Of a stretch of DNA of 14,017 nt, positions 7,662-13,992 are shown piece by piece (positions within the stretch are counted from its first letter, which is position 1; every line of letters starts with the position of its first letter). The notes under the pieces are model-generated. The model did not search any database. It worked only from the letters and a program-made list of their open reading frames with translations, and was not told where the DNA came from. The stretch is taken from the NCBI GenBank assembly GCA_934183705.1, contig CAKPSW010000020.1:1-14017 (forward strand), in the 5' to 3' direction. Position numbers and translations under genes: made by a program. The DNA is from an uncultured Bacilli bacterium (GTDB taxonomy: Bacteria; Bacillota_I; Bacilli_A; RF39; UBA660).

Positions 7662-7690
7662 TATTTTATTTTTATTAGATGTGTTATAAT
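7662..7690 (+). promoter_or_regulatory. Extended -10 promoter for mraY
   Basis: A perfect TATAAT (7685-7690) with extended TG at 7682-7683 repeats the 11-mer TGTTATAATAT of the kinase promoter. The -35 position holds only a weak TATTTT (7662-7667). Predicted start is near 7697, about 30 bases before the mraY start codon. Confidence 0.6.
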
Positions 7691-7726
7691 ATATTTATAT
7701 AATATATTTGGAAATGGGGAGTTAGA

Positions 7727-8719
7727 ATGCTTACACTGACTAAATCGTTATTTGCACTTATGCTAGGCTTTATTGTGGCTACTTTATTCGGACTTGTTGC
7801 TATTCCTTTTTTAAAGAAGCTTAAAGCTGGACAAAGAATTAATATTTACGTTGAGGCTCATAGAAGTAAAGCTGGTACTCCTACGATGGGAGGACTTATA
7901 TTTATTATACCAACTTTTTGTATTACTTTATTTTTATTACTTACTGGTAAAATAGAGTATTCTGTTAATTTGGTTATTGTTTTATTTGTATTTTTGGCAT
8001 ATGCTCTTATTGGATTTTTAGATGATTTTATAAGTCTGAAAAGAAAAGCTAATAAAGGTCTTACACAATTTCAAAAGTTATTTTTACAGCTAATTGTAGC
8101 GCTTGTCTTTTATATATTATTTAGAGAATTTACTGATGGTGATTCTTATCTTAGAATATCTGCTTTAGGTATTGAATGGAATCTTGGTTGGTTCTATGGA
8201 GTATTTATTTTATTTATGCTAGTTGGTTCTTCTAATGCAGTTAACTTAACTGATGGACTTGATGGATTAGCTGGTGGATTATCTGCGATTGCCTTTTTGG
8301 CCTTTGGTCTTATATCAATGGGTAGTTGGTGGATTGAAGGTAATGCTGATATGGGTATTTTCTGTTTTGTATTAGTGGGGGCTATTATGGGATTCTTGGT
8401 ATATAATACTAATCCTGCTAAGGTATTTATGGGAGATACTGGTAGTTTGACTTTAGGAGCTACTATGGCTACGATTGCTATCTTGACATCACATGAATTA
8501 TCACTTGCTGTTATTGGTGGTGTATTTGTTATAGAAACTTTAACTGTTATTATTCAAATTACTTCAGTTGTATTGCTTAAGAGAAGGGTATTTTTAATGA
8601 CTCCTATTCATCATCATTTTGAGAGACTTGGTTGGAGAGAGAGTGATATTGTTAAGTTATTTTGGATAGTTGGTTTTATTCTTTGTATGTTAGCACTTAT
8701 ATATGGAGTATGGCTTTAA
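7727..8719 (+). CDS. mraY: Phospho-N-acetylmuramoyl-pentapeptide transferase
   Basis: MraY is the membrane enzyme that transfers phospho-MurNAc-pentapeptide from UDP to undecaprenyl phosphate, making lipid I, the first membrane step of peptidoglycan synthesis. The 330 residues form about ten membrane segments. Hallmarks are AHRSKAGTPTMGGL (44-57), the catalytic Asp pair in GFLDDFISL (D99, D100) with KANKGLT after it, NAVNLTDGLDGLAGG (170-184, D176), VFMGDTGSLTLG (233-244, D237) and TPIHHHFE (292-299) near the C-terminus. The start is ATG, five bases after GGGGAG (7716-7721). In Bacillus mraY sits between murE and murD in the dcw cluster; here both are absent and the gene is monocistronic, with its own promoter and terminator. 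Confidence 0.97.
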   Translation: MLTLTKSLFALMLGFIVATLFGLVAIPFLKKLKAGQRINIYVEAHRSKAGTPTMGGLIFIIPTFCITLFLLLTGKIEYSVNLVIVLFVFLAYALIGFLDDFISLKRKANKGLTQFQKLFLQLIVALVFYILFREFTDGDSYLRISALGIEWNLGWFYGVFILFMLVGSSNAVNLTDGLDGLAGGLSAIAFLAFGLISMGSWWIEGNADMGIFCFVLVGAIMGFLVYNTNPAKVFMGDTGSLTLGATMATIAILTSHELSLAVIGGVFVIETLTVIIQITSVVLLKRRVFLMTPIHHHFERLGWRESDIVKLFWIVGFILCMLALIYGVWL

Positions 8720-8744
8720 AAAAGCAGGATTGTTCCTGCTTTTT
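8720..8744. terminator. Terminator after mraY, possibly bidirectional
   Basis: AAAAGCAGGA (8720-8729) and TCCTGCTTTT (8734-8743) form a perfect 10-bp stem with a four-base loop, starting right after the mraY stop codon. The A-run on the left and T-run on the right allow it to work from both sides, so it could also stop transcription arriving from ftsW. Confidence 0.9.
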
Positions 8745-8773
8745 ATAATATTGTTTTCTTTTTGACTATAGGC

Positions 8774-8807
8774 AAAAAGAACCTAGAAAGACTATAGGCT
8801 TTCTAGG
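8774..8807 (-). terminator. Rho-independent terminator after ftsW
   Basis: CCTAGAAAG (8782-8790) and CTTTCTAGG (8799-8807) form a perfect 9-bp stem with an eight-base loop. Read on the minus strand it is followed by TTCTTTTT. The loop ends in part of GACTATAGG, a 9-mer that also occurs at 8764-8772. Confidence 0.75.
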
Positions 8808-8811
8808 ATAT

Positions 8812-9894
8812 TTATGAATTTTTATCTATATTTAATAATATTCCTATATTTATTAAACTTATTAGAAGACTACTACCACCATAGGATAGAAATGGTAATG
8901 TTACTCCTGTTACAGGAAGAAGTCCTACTACTACCATAAGATTTAATATGGTTTGAAAAGCTAATCCAAACGTTATACCAAATGATAGGAATTTTCCAAA
9001 GTTATCTTGACATTTCATTGATATTTTTAATCCATAGTAAATGATTGTTATAAATAATGTTGCTACTATTAATACTCCTAGGAAACCAAATTCTTCACTT
9101 ATTATAGCAAATATAAAGTCTGTTTGAGGTTCGGGGAGATAGAAGTGCTTTTGAATTGAATTTCCAAATCCTAATCCTAATAAACCTCCTGGCCCTATTG
9201 CATAGAGACTTTGAATTATCTGAAAACCACTTCCTAGTGGATCGGTCCATGGATTTATGAATGATATTATTCTTTCTAATCTATATGGGGCAATTAGAAT
9301 TAGGACTGTTATTCCTATTAAACCTAAAATTCCTATTTTTATAAAGAAATTCATTTTTACACCACTTATGAATAGTAATACAATGATGGTCATTACGATT
9401 ACTACGCTAGTTCCAAAGTCTGGTTCTAACATTATTAATCCAAATATCAAGAGAAGAATACCTAAAATAGGGAGGACACCTTTTTTTATATTTTTTAGTT
9501 CTTTGGTATTATTGACTAGGTATTTGGATGTGAATATTATTAATCCTAATTTTGTAAATTCTGATGGTTGTAGTCCTAAGGGGCCGATACCAAACCAACT
9601 TCTACTACCATTTCTTACTGTTCCAATACCGGGAATTAATACTAAAATAAGCATTATGGTACATATTAAGAATATTATGTTAGCCAGCTTTTTATAGTTT
9701 TGATATGGAAATTTACTTGTTATAAACATTAATATATATCCTATTATTAGAAATATAGATTGTGATTTTAGGTATTTATATGGATCATTATATTTATATT
9801 CGGCCCAAATATTTGATGATGAATATATCATAAGCAGACCAAATAAACTTATTAATATTACGGATAATAAAAGTAGTTTGTTATATTTTTTCAT
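8812..9894 (-). CDS. ftsW: SEDS-family peptidoglycan glycosyltransferase FtsW (or SpoVE/RodA)
   Basis: This is a polytopic SEDS protein that polymerises lipid II into glycan strands, partnered by a class B PBP. The 360 residues span about ten membrane segments. Family signatures include RSWFGIGPLGLQPSEFTKL (98-116), MLEPDFGTS (155-163), the ERIISFINPWTDPLGSGFQ segment (207-225), the extracellular loop LPEPQTDFIFAIISEE with Asp259, the position required for polymerase activity in FtsW and RodA, and GLLPVTGVTLPFLSYGGSS (324-342). The GFGNS and LPEPQTDF versions and gene context favour FtsW/SpoVE over RodA. The start follows AAGGTG on the minus strand (about 9903-9908). It is convergent with mraY, whereas spoVE or ftsW usually runs in the same direction. 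No strong promoter is visible in the 51 bases between it and the upstream terminator. Confidence 0.93.
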   Translation of the reverse strand: MKKYNKLLLLSVILISLFGLLMIYSSSNIWAEYKYNDPYKYLKSQSIFLIIGYILMFITSKFPYQNYKKLANIIFLICTIMLILVLIPGIGTVRNGSRSWFGIGPLGLQPSEFTKLGLIIFTSKYLVNNTKELKNIKKGVLPILGILLLIFGLIMLEPDFGTSVVIVMTIIVLLFISGVKMNFFIKIGILGLIGITVLILIAPYRLERIISFINPWTDPLGSGFQIIQSLYAIGPGGLLGLGFGNSIQKHFYLPEPQTDFIFAIISEEFGFLGVLIVATLFITIIYYGLKISMKCQDNFGKFLSFGITFGLAFQTILNLMVVVGLLPVTGVTLPFLSYGGSSLLISLINIGILLNIDKNS

Positions 9895-9945
9895 TGGTAC
9901 ATCACCTTAATTTATTTTATTAGTTTTAATCTATATATATACAAT

Positions 9946-9979
9946 AAAAAATACTAATCTTTTTTAATTAGTATTTTTT
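9946..9979 (-). terminator. Terminator of the ABC operon, overlapping the permease 3' end
   Basis: Perfect 13-bp arms, 9946-9958 and 9967-9979, with an eight-base loop. On the minus strand the 3' arm ends in six T. The stem begins inside the final permease codons and its 3' arm contains the TAG stop (9954-9956), so translation to the stop would melt it. It isolates ftsW from the ABC operon. Confidence 0.75.
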
Positions 9980-10745
9980 CAATATAATTTACTATGAGAT
10001 ACATAAGATATGATACTATTAATAGTATTATGATACCGGACATTACTAGATTTAAATTAAATACTTGGGAACCATAAGTTATTAAATATCCTATTCCTTG
10101 TTTTGATACTAGGAATTCTCCCATAATTACTCCTATTAGGGTCATACTTATATTTATTTTTAGGGAACTTATTATTGTATTATAACTACTTGGCAAGATT
10201 ACTAGTTTGAATATTTGATATTTAGTTGCTTTAAATGATTTTAATAGATTTATTTTGTTTTTGTCTGTTTCGATAAATCCATTATATACGGTTATAATTG
10301 TTACTATTAGGGAAATTAATAAGGCCATTATTATTATTGATTTGATATTGGCTCCAAAAAATATGATTATTATTGGCCCTATAGCTACTTTTGGTAAGCT
10401 ATTGATTATTGTTAAATATGGATCTATTACTTTATATAAGAAATTATTCCACCATAATATTATAGCTATTGTAATTCCTAATATTGTTCCTAGAGAAAAT
10501 GATATTATTGTTTCATAGATTGTTGTCCATATATGAATAAATAAATTTTCTTTATTATATAGATTTATTATAGTATTTAGTATTCTACTTGGGGAAGATG
10601 ATATAAAGGGATTAATGATATTATATTCTGCTAATAATTCCCATATTATTATGACTGCTATTAATAATAAAATTCTAAATATTTTTATTAGTATATTTTT
10701 TCTTTTTTCTTTTTTTATATATATTTGATGTTCTTTACTATACAT
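9954..10745 (-). CDS. ABC transporter permease, NitT/TauT/SsuC type
   Basis: This is the inner-membrane channel subunit of an importer, working as a dimer with the ATPase encoded upstream. The 263 residues have a basic cytoplasmic start and about six membrane segments. WELLAEYNIINPFISSSPSR (40-59) is the usual first-loop pattern of SsuC/TauC/ThiX permeases. The coupling (EAA-type) loop lies in NLLKSFKATKYQIFKLVILP (about 165-184), and MGEFLVSKQGIGYLI (about 213-227) is a family C-terminal motif. Its ATG overlaps the end of the ATPase gene by eight bases. The composition is extreme in Ile, fitting the A-rich coding strand. The substrate cannot be read from the permease. Confidence 0.9.
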   Translation of the reverse strand: MYSKEHQIYIKKEKRKNILIKIFRILLLIAVIIIWELLAEYNIINPFISSSPSRILNTIINLYNKENLFIHIWTTIYETIISFSLGTILGITIAIILWWNNFLYKVIDPYLTIINSLPKVAIGPIIIIFFGANIKSIIIMALLISLIVTIITVYNGFIETDKNKINLLKSFKATKYQIFKLVILPSSYNTIISSLKINISMTLIGVIMGEFLVSKQGIGYLITYGSQVFNLNLVMSGIIILLIVSYLMYLIVNYIEKILIKKD

Positions 10746-11511
10746 TTATATCAATATCCTTCCATATTTTATCGTAGTAATATTGGAATTCTTTTTGTTT
10801 TCTATTGTTTATTGGATTTTGTTTGTTTTGCATTTCTATAGTATAGATACTTTTTACTTTAGAAGGTCTATTTGTTAATACTATTATACGATCTGCCATT
10901 GAAATTGCTTCTGCGATGTCATGAGTTATCATAATGGTTGTTTTCTTTTCTTTTTTTATTATTTTCCATACGTCGTCTGATACTGCTAAGCGTGTTTGAT
11001 AGTCTAAAGCAGAGAATGGTTCATCGAGAAGTAATATATTTGGATTTGTTGCTAATGTTCTTATTAGTGCTACTCTTTGTCTCATTCCTCCTGATAAATT
11101 GTTTGGGTATTTTTTTATAAAATCTTTTAAGCCATATGTTTCTAGTAAATTTATTACTTTATTTATATTTTCTTTATTTATATTTTTTTCTACTTTTAGT
11201 CCTAATAATGTATTGTCTAAAATATTTAGCCAAGGGAATAGGGTATCATTTTGTAGCATATAGCCCATTTTTTGTTTTCCTTGCGTGTATATTATTTCTC
11301 CTTGTGATTTTTGTTCTAATTGACATAAAATTGAAAGAAGGGTAGTTTTGCCACAACCAGATGGTCCTACAATGGCTACAAATTCTCCTTCTTTGATATT
11401 TAAGTTTAAATCTTTAATAGCAGGTATTTCACTTTTTTGGGTATGATATATTTTTGATAAGTTTTTAATTATTAATATATCATTTTTGGAATTCTGAGAA
11501 GTGTTTTCCAT
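10738..11511 (-). CDS. ABC transporter ATP-binding protein, NitT/TauT/SsuB type
   Basis: This is the cytoplasmic ATPase that powers the importer. All motifs are intact: Walker A GPSGCGKTT (49-57), Q-loop YMLQND (Q87), signature LSGGMRQR (139-146), Walker B ILLLDEP (159-165) with catalytic Glu164, D-loop SALD, and the switch His197 in ITHDIAEA. The 257-residue length and the phrase QNDTLFPWLNILDN are typical of SsuB/TauB relatives. The start lies 32 bases inside the 3' end of the binding-protein gene, and no clear ribosome binding site precedes it, so translation probably depends on coupling. No later in-frame start leaves the first beta strand intact. Confidence 0.93.
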   Translation of the reverse strand: MENTSQNSKNDILIIKNLSKIYHTQKSEIPAIKDLNLNIKEGEFVAIVGPSGCGKTTLLSILCQLEQKSQGEIIYTQGKQKMGYMLQNDTLFPWLNILDNTLLGLKVEKNINKENINKVINLLETYGLKDFIKKYPNNLSGGMRQRVALIRTLATNPNILLLDEPFSALDYQTRLAVSDDVWKIIKKEKKTTIMITHDIAEAISMADRIIVLTNRPSKVKSIYTIEMQNKQNPINNRKQKEFQYYYDKIWKDIDINV

Positions 11512-12487
11512 ATATTAGTTTGTTATATGGAACATATTCTGTTAATTCATTTGATGCTTTCATGATATCTTGAATATGTATCCATTCTTCTTCATTTATA
11601 GCAATAGTATCACGCCATGCATCGTTTTCTTTATATCTTTGTATCATGGTAATCAAATCTTCAAAATTTGTATCTGGAAAATATGATATTATACTTTTAG
11701 CTATTTCTTCTGGTGATTTTTCTTCAACAAATTTTAATCCTTTATCTATTGCTTTTGAGAAACTTAGTATTGTATTTTCGTTATTTTCAATGAAACTTTT
11801 TTTAGCATTATATGCTGTATATGGTACTTCTCCTCCTAAAGATCCTACATATGCTACGATGTGTCCTAATCCTTTTTTTTCTATAGAAGTGGCGTTTGGT
11901 TCGAATAGGGTAACAAAATCACCATTTCCTCCTATAAAAGCTCCTTCCATTGCTGCAAATGCTATAGATGTATCTATGTTTAAATCTTTTTCTGGATTAA
12001 TATTGTTTTGTTTAAGCCCCCAAACAAATGTCATTTCTGGCATACCACCACGTCTGCCTCCTATGATTGTTTTTCCTTTTAGATCTTCTAAAGTAAAGTT
12101 ATCTATTTTTTTTCTAGATACTAGAAATGATCCATCTCTTTTTGTTAGGGCAGCAAAAGCCATTGGGTAATCTTTTTCACCACCATTATATACATATATT
12201 GTCGCTTCTGTACCGGAAAAGCCTATTTGAGCATCTCCTGATAAGACTGCTGCAGTTACGGCATCTGCTCCAGGTGTTAGTATTAAATCTATGTCTATTC
12301 CTTCGTCTTCGAAGTATCCTTCACTTATGGCTACATATTGTGGTGCATAAAAGATACTATGTGCTACTTCCGCTACGGTTAGTTTGGTAAGATCTTCTTT
12401 AGTGTTATCTTTATTTCTGTAGATACCGAATATTGTTACTGCTAATACTATTATAAATAGCATTAGACTAACTATTGTTCTTTTCAT
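11480..12487 (-). CDS. ABC substrate-binding protein, SsuA/THI5 (NMT1-like) family
   Basis: This is the extracellular solute receptor of the importer. The start is ATG at 12487, five bases after GGAGG (12493-12497); an upstream in-frame TTG at 12499 overlaps that site. The 335 residues begin with a basic N-terminus and a hydrophobic segment (about 4-23). There is no lipobox and no cysteine in the whole protein, so it is probably held by an uncleaved signal anchor or secreted, unlike most Gram-positive binding lipoproteins. The family pattern includes AEVAHSIFYAPQYVAISEGY (39-58), GADAVTAAVLSGDAQIGFSG (73-92), GGRRGGMPEM (143-152) and LFEPNA (194-199). Relatives bind thiamine precursors, sulfonates or similar small molecules; the substrate here is unknown, and no TPP riboswitch is seen upstream. 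It is the only gene here ending in TGA. Confidence 0.92.
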   Translation of the reverse strand: MKRTIVSLMLFIIVLAVTIFGIYRNKDNTKEDLTKLTVAEVAHSIFYAPQYVAISEGYFEDEGIDIDLILTPGADAVTAAVLSGDAQIGFSGTEATIYVYNGGEKDYPMAFAALTKRDGSFLVSRKKIDNFTLEDLKGKTIIGGRRGGMPEMTFVWGLKQNNINPEKDLNIDTSIAFAAMEGAFIGGNGDFVTLFEPNATSIEKKGLGHIVAYVGSLGGEVPYTAYNAKKSFIENNENTILSFSKAIDKGLKFVEEKSPEEIAKSIISYFPDTNFEDLITMIQRYKENDAWRDTIAINEEEWIHIQDIMKASNELTEYVPYNKLIYGKHFSEFQK

Positions 12488-12508
12488 ATTAACCTCCAAT
12501 TCATAATT

Positions 12509-12538
12509 ATTATATTCTTTATGGTTATAAAGGTTCTA
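12509..12538 (-). promoter_or_regulatory. Candidate promoter of the ABC operon
   Basis: On the minus strand a perfect TATAAT (12514 to 12509) lies 18 bases from TAGAAC (12538 to 12533), a poor -35. Transcription would start near 12502, about 15 bases before the start codon, a leader length similar to that of the kinase gene. The IS element begins about 40 bases upstream of it. Confidence 0.35.
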
Positions 12539-12578
12539 GATGTTATAATTATTTTGTTAAATAAAAAGATATACTTTT

Positions 12579-12603
12579 TGATATGAACCCCGTTTCTTGG
12601 ACA
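12579..12603 (+). repeat. Left terminal inverted repeat of the IS
   Basis: It begins TGATATGAACCCC and ends TTGGACA. Compared with the reverse complement of the right end, 18 of 25 positions match; five of the seven differences are the contiguous bases 12592-12596, which also take part in the orfA leader hairpin. Confidence 0.8.
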
Positions 12604-12620
12604 TAAGAAGCGAGGTTTTT
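12586..12620 (+). promoter_or_regulatory. Hairpin in the left IS end covering the orfA ribosome binding site
   Basis: The arms 12586-12598 and 12605-12617 pair at 12 of 13 positions (one G-U, one mismatch) around a six-base loop, followed by T. The 3' arm contains GAGG (12612-12615), the only candidate ribosome binding site for orfA at 12623. It could act as a weak terminator or block translation of read-through transcripts from outside. This protective role is known for some IS elements; here it is inference. Confidence 0.55.
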
Positions 12621-12622
12621 AT

Positions 12623-13129
12623 ATGACTAAAATAAGTTATGAAGATAAAATAAATATTTATACTAGAATAAAAAATGGAGAGTCACCACAAAAAATATCA
12701 AAGGAATATTCAATGAGATATGATAAAATACGGTATTTAATTAGATTGGTCGATATACATGGATTTGAAATATTAAGAACTGCAAAAAATAAAAAATATA
12801 AAAATTATGAAAAAGAAGAAATAATTAATAGAGTTTTATTAGGTGGCGAATCTATTTTATCTGTTTCTGCGGATGAAGGACTATTAAGCACAGGAACATT
12901 AAATGATTGGATTAAAAAATATAGAGAAATGGGTTATAATATAGTTGAACGAAAGAGAGGTCGTCCTACTATGTCAAAAGTAACAAAAGAAAAGAAAAAT
13001 GAAACTGATAAAGAAAAAATTAAAAGATTAGAAGAAGAAAATTTATATTTAAAAGCGGAACTAGAATACTCAAAAAAATTGAGAGCCGTTGTTCAAGCAA
13101 GGAAGAATCAACAACAGAAGAAAAAGTAA
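12623..13129 (+). CDS. IS3-family transposase OrfA (helix-turn-helix and leucine-zipper protein)
   Basis: OrfA binds the IS ends and, when fused to OrfB by frameshifting, forms the active transposase OrfAB. The 168 residues include an N-terminal helix-turn-helix (about 1-50, with GESPQKISKEYSMRYDKIRY), a second one (about 62-104, with GGESILSVSADEGLLSTGTL and NDWIKKYR), a basic RKRGRP patch (118-123), and a coiled-coil with heptad-like LEEENLYLKAELEY (about 136-149) for multimerisation. The length and the KKLRAVVQARK end resemble OrfA of IS150. Its TAA stop immediately follows the slippery AAAAAG. The start is set by GAGG seven to eight bases upstream. Confidence 0.93.
   Translation: MTKISYEDKINIYTRIKNGESPQKISKEYSMRYDKIRYLIRLVDIHGFEILRTAKNKKYKNYEKEEIINRVLLGGESILSVSADEGLLSTGTLNDWIKKYREMGYNIVERKRGRPTMSKVTKEKKNETDKEKIKRLEEENLYLKAELEYSKKLRAVVQARKNQQQKKK
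13099..13129 (+). promoter_or_regulatory. Programmed -1 frameshift site between orfA and orfB
   Basis: The orfA frame ends AAG AAA AAG TAA (13118-13129). A -1 slip on AAA AAG enters the orfB frame, which is open from here to 13977 and reads KVSVVSELRLIYPLM across the former gap. The heptamer is G-AAA-AAG, with five A rather than the six of IS150. AAGGAAG (13099-13105) could act as the upstream Shine-Dalgarno-like stimulator known in IS911. Confidence 0.7.
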
Positions 13130-13164
13130 GTGTTGTAAGTGAACTTCGGCTAATATATCCATTA

Positions 13165-13977
13165 ATGATTCTTCTACAAGTATCTGGTTTAGCTAAATCG
13201 GTGTATTATTATACTTTATCCAAAAATGATAAAGATGATAAAAACAAAGAAATAATAGATAAAATTAAAGAAATATTTATTAATAATAAAGAAAGATATG
13301 GTTATCGTAGAATTACATTAGAACTTAGAAATCAGGGTTATAATGTAAATCATAAGAAAGTCTATAGAATAATGGCTAAATTAGGATTAAAACCATTAAA
13401 AAGAAATAAAAGAAAATATTCATCCTATAAAGGTACTGTAGGTAAAATTGCTGATAATTTAATTGAACGAAACTTTAATGCAGAAGAGCCTAATCAAAAA
13501 TGGTATACAGATGTAACTGAATTCAATCTTCGTGGCGAAAAATGTTATCTTTCACCAATATTAGATGGATTTAATGGTGAAGTAATATCTTATAACATAT
13601 CTAAATCTCCTAATTTAGAACAAATAAATGATATGTTGAATAAAGCATTTGATAAGCATAATAATCTTGATGGATTGATATTTCATTCAGATCAAGGATG
13701 GCAATACCAACATCAGTCTTATCAACAAAGATTGAAAAATAATGGTATTAAACAAAGTATGTCACGAAAAGGAAAAAGTATTGATAACGGAATGATGGAA
13801 AACTTCTTTGGTATACTTAAAACAGAAATGTTTTATGATCAAGAGAATAATTATAAAACATTAGATGATTTGATAAAAGCAATTGATGACTATATTTATT
13901 ATTACAATTATGATAGAATTAAAGTAAAATTAAAAGGACTGTCACCCGTAAATTACAGGTTACAATCCTCTAATTAG
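13165..13977 (+). CDS. IS3-family transposase OrfB (DDE integrase domain)
   Basis: OrfB is the catalytic part of the transposase, of the retroviral-integrase rve fold. Residues counted from the ATG at 13165 show the HTH_21-like region with ERYGYRRITLEL (43-54) and then the DDE triad: Asp116 in WYTDVTEF, Asp176 in HSDQGWQY and Glu212 in MMENFFGILKTE, with 35 residues between the last two. The YYYNYDRIKVKLKGLSPVNY segment closes the domain. No start codon with a proper ribosome binding site is seen at 13165; the frame is open back to 13120, so expression as an OrfAB fusion by -1 frameshift, 12623-13977, is more likely. No inactivating mutation is visible. Confidence 0.95.
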   Translation: MILLQVSGLAKSVYYYTLSKNDKDDKNKEIIDKIKEIFINNKERYGYRRITLELRNQGYNVNHKKVYRIMAKLGLKPLKRNKRKYSSYKGTVGKIADNLIERNFNAEEPNQKWYTDVTEFNLRGEKCYLSPILDGFNGEVISYNISKSPNLEQINDMLNKAFDKHNNLDGLIFHSDQGWQYQHQSYQQRLKNNGIKQSMSRKGKSIDNGMMENFFGILKTEMFYDQENNYKTLDDLIKAIDDYIYYYNYDRIKVKLKGLSPVNYRLQSSN

Positions 13978-13992
13978 AAACAATTTATAAAC

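Noticed and set aside
7645..7673. Terminator between the kinase gene and mraY
   Set aside because: The 10-bp stem (7645-7654 with 7664-7673) consists only of A-T pairs; such stems arise easily in this AT-rich sequence.
11480..11482. TGA read as Trp (Mycoplasma-type code), suggested by the rarity of TGA stops
   Set aside because: Conserved genes are intact with TGG at Trp positions and no in-frame TGA, and the binding-protein gene ends plausibly at TGA.
12488..12578. TPP riboswitch before the ABC operon
   Set aside because: The gap of about 90 bases has no conserved CUGAGA or thi-box elements and is too short.
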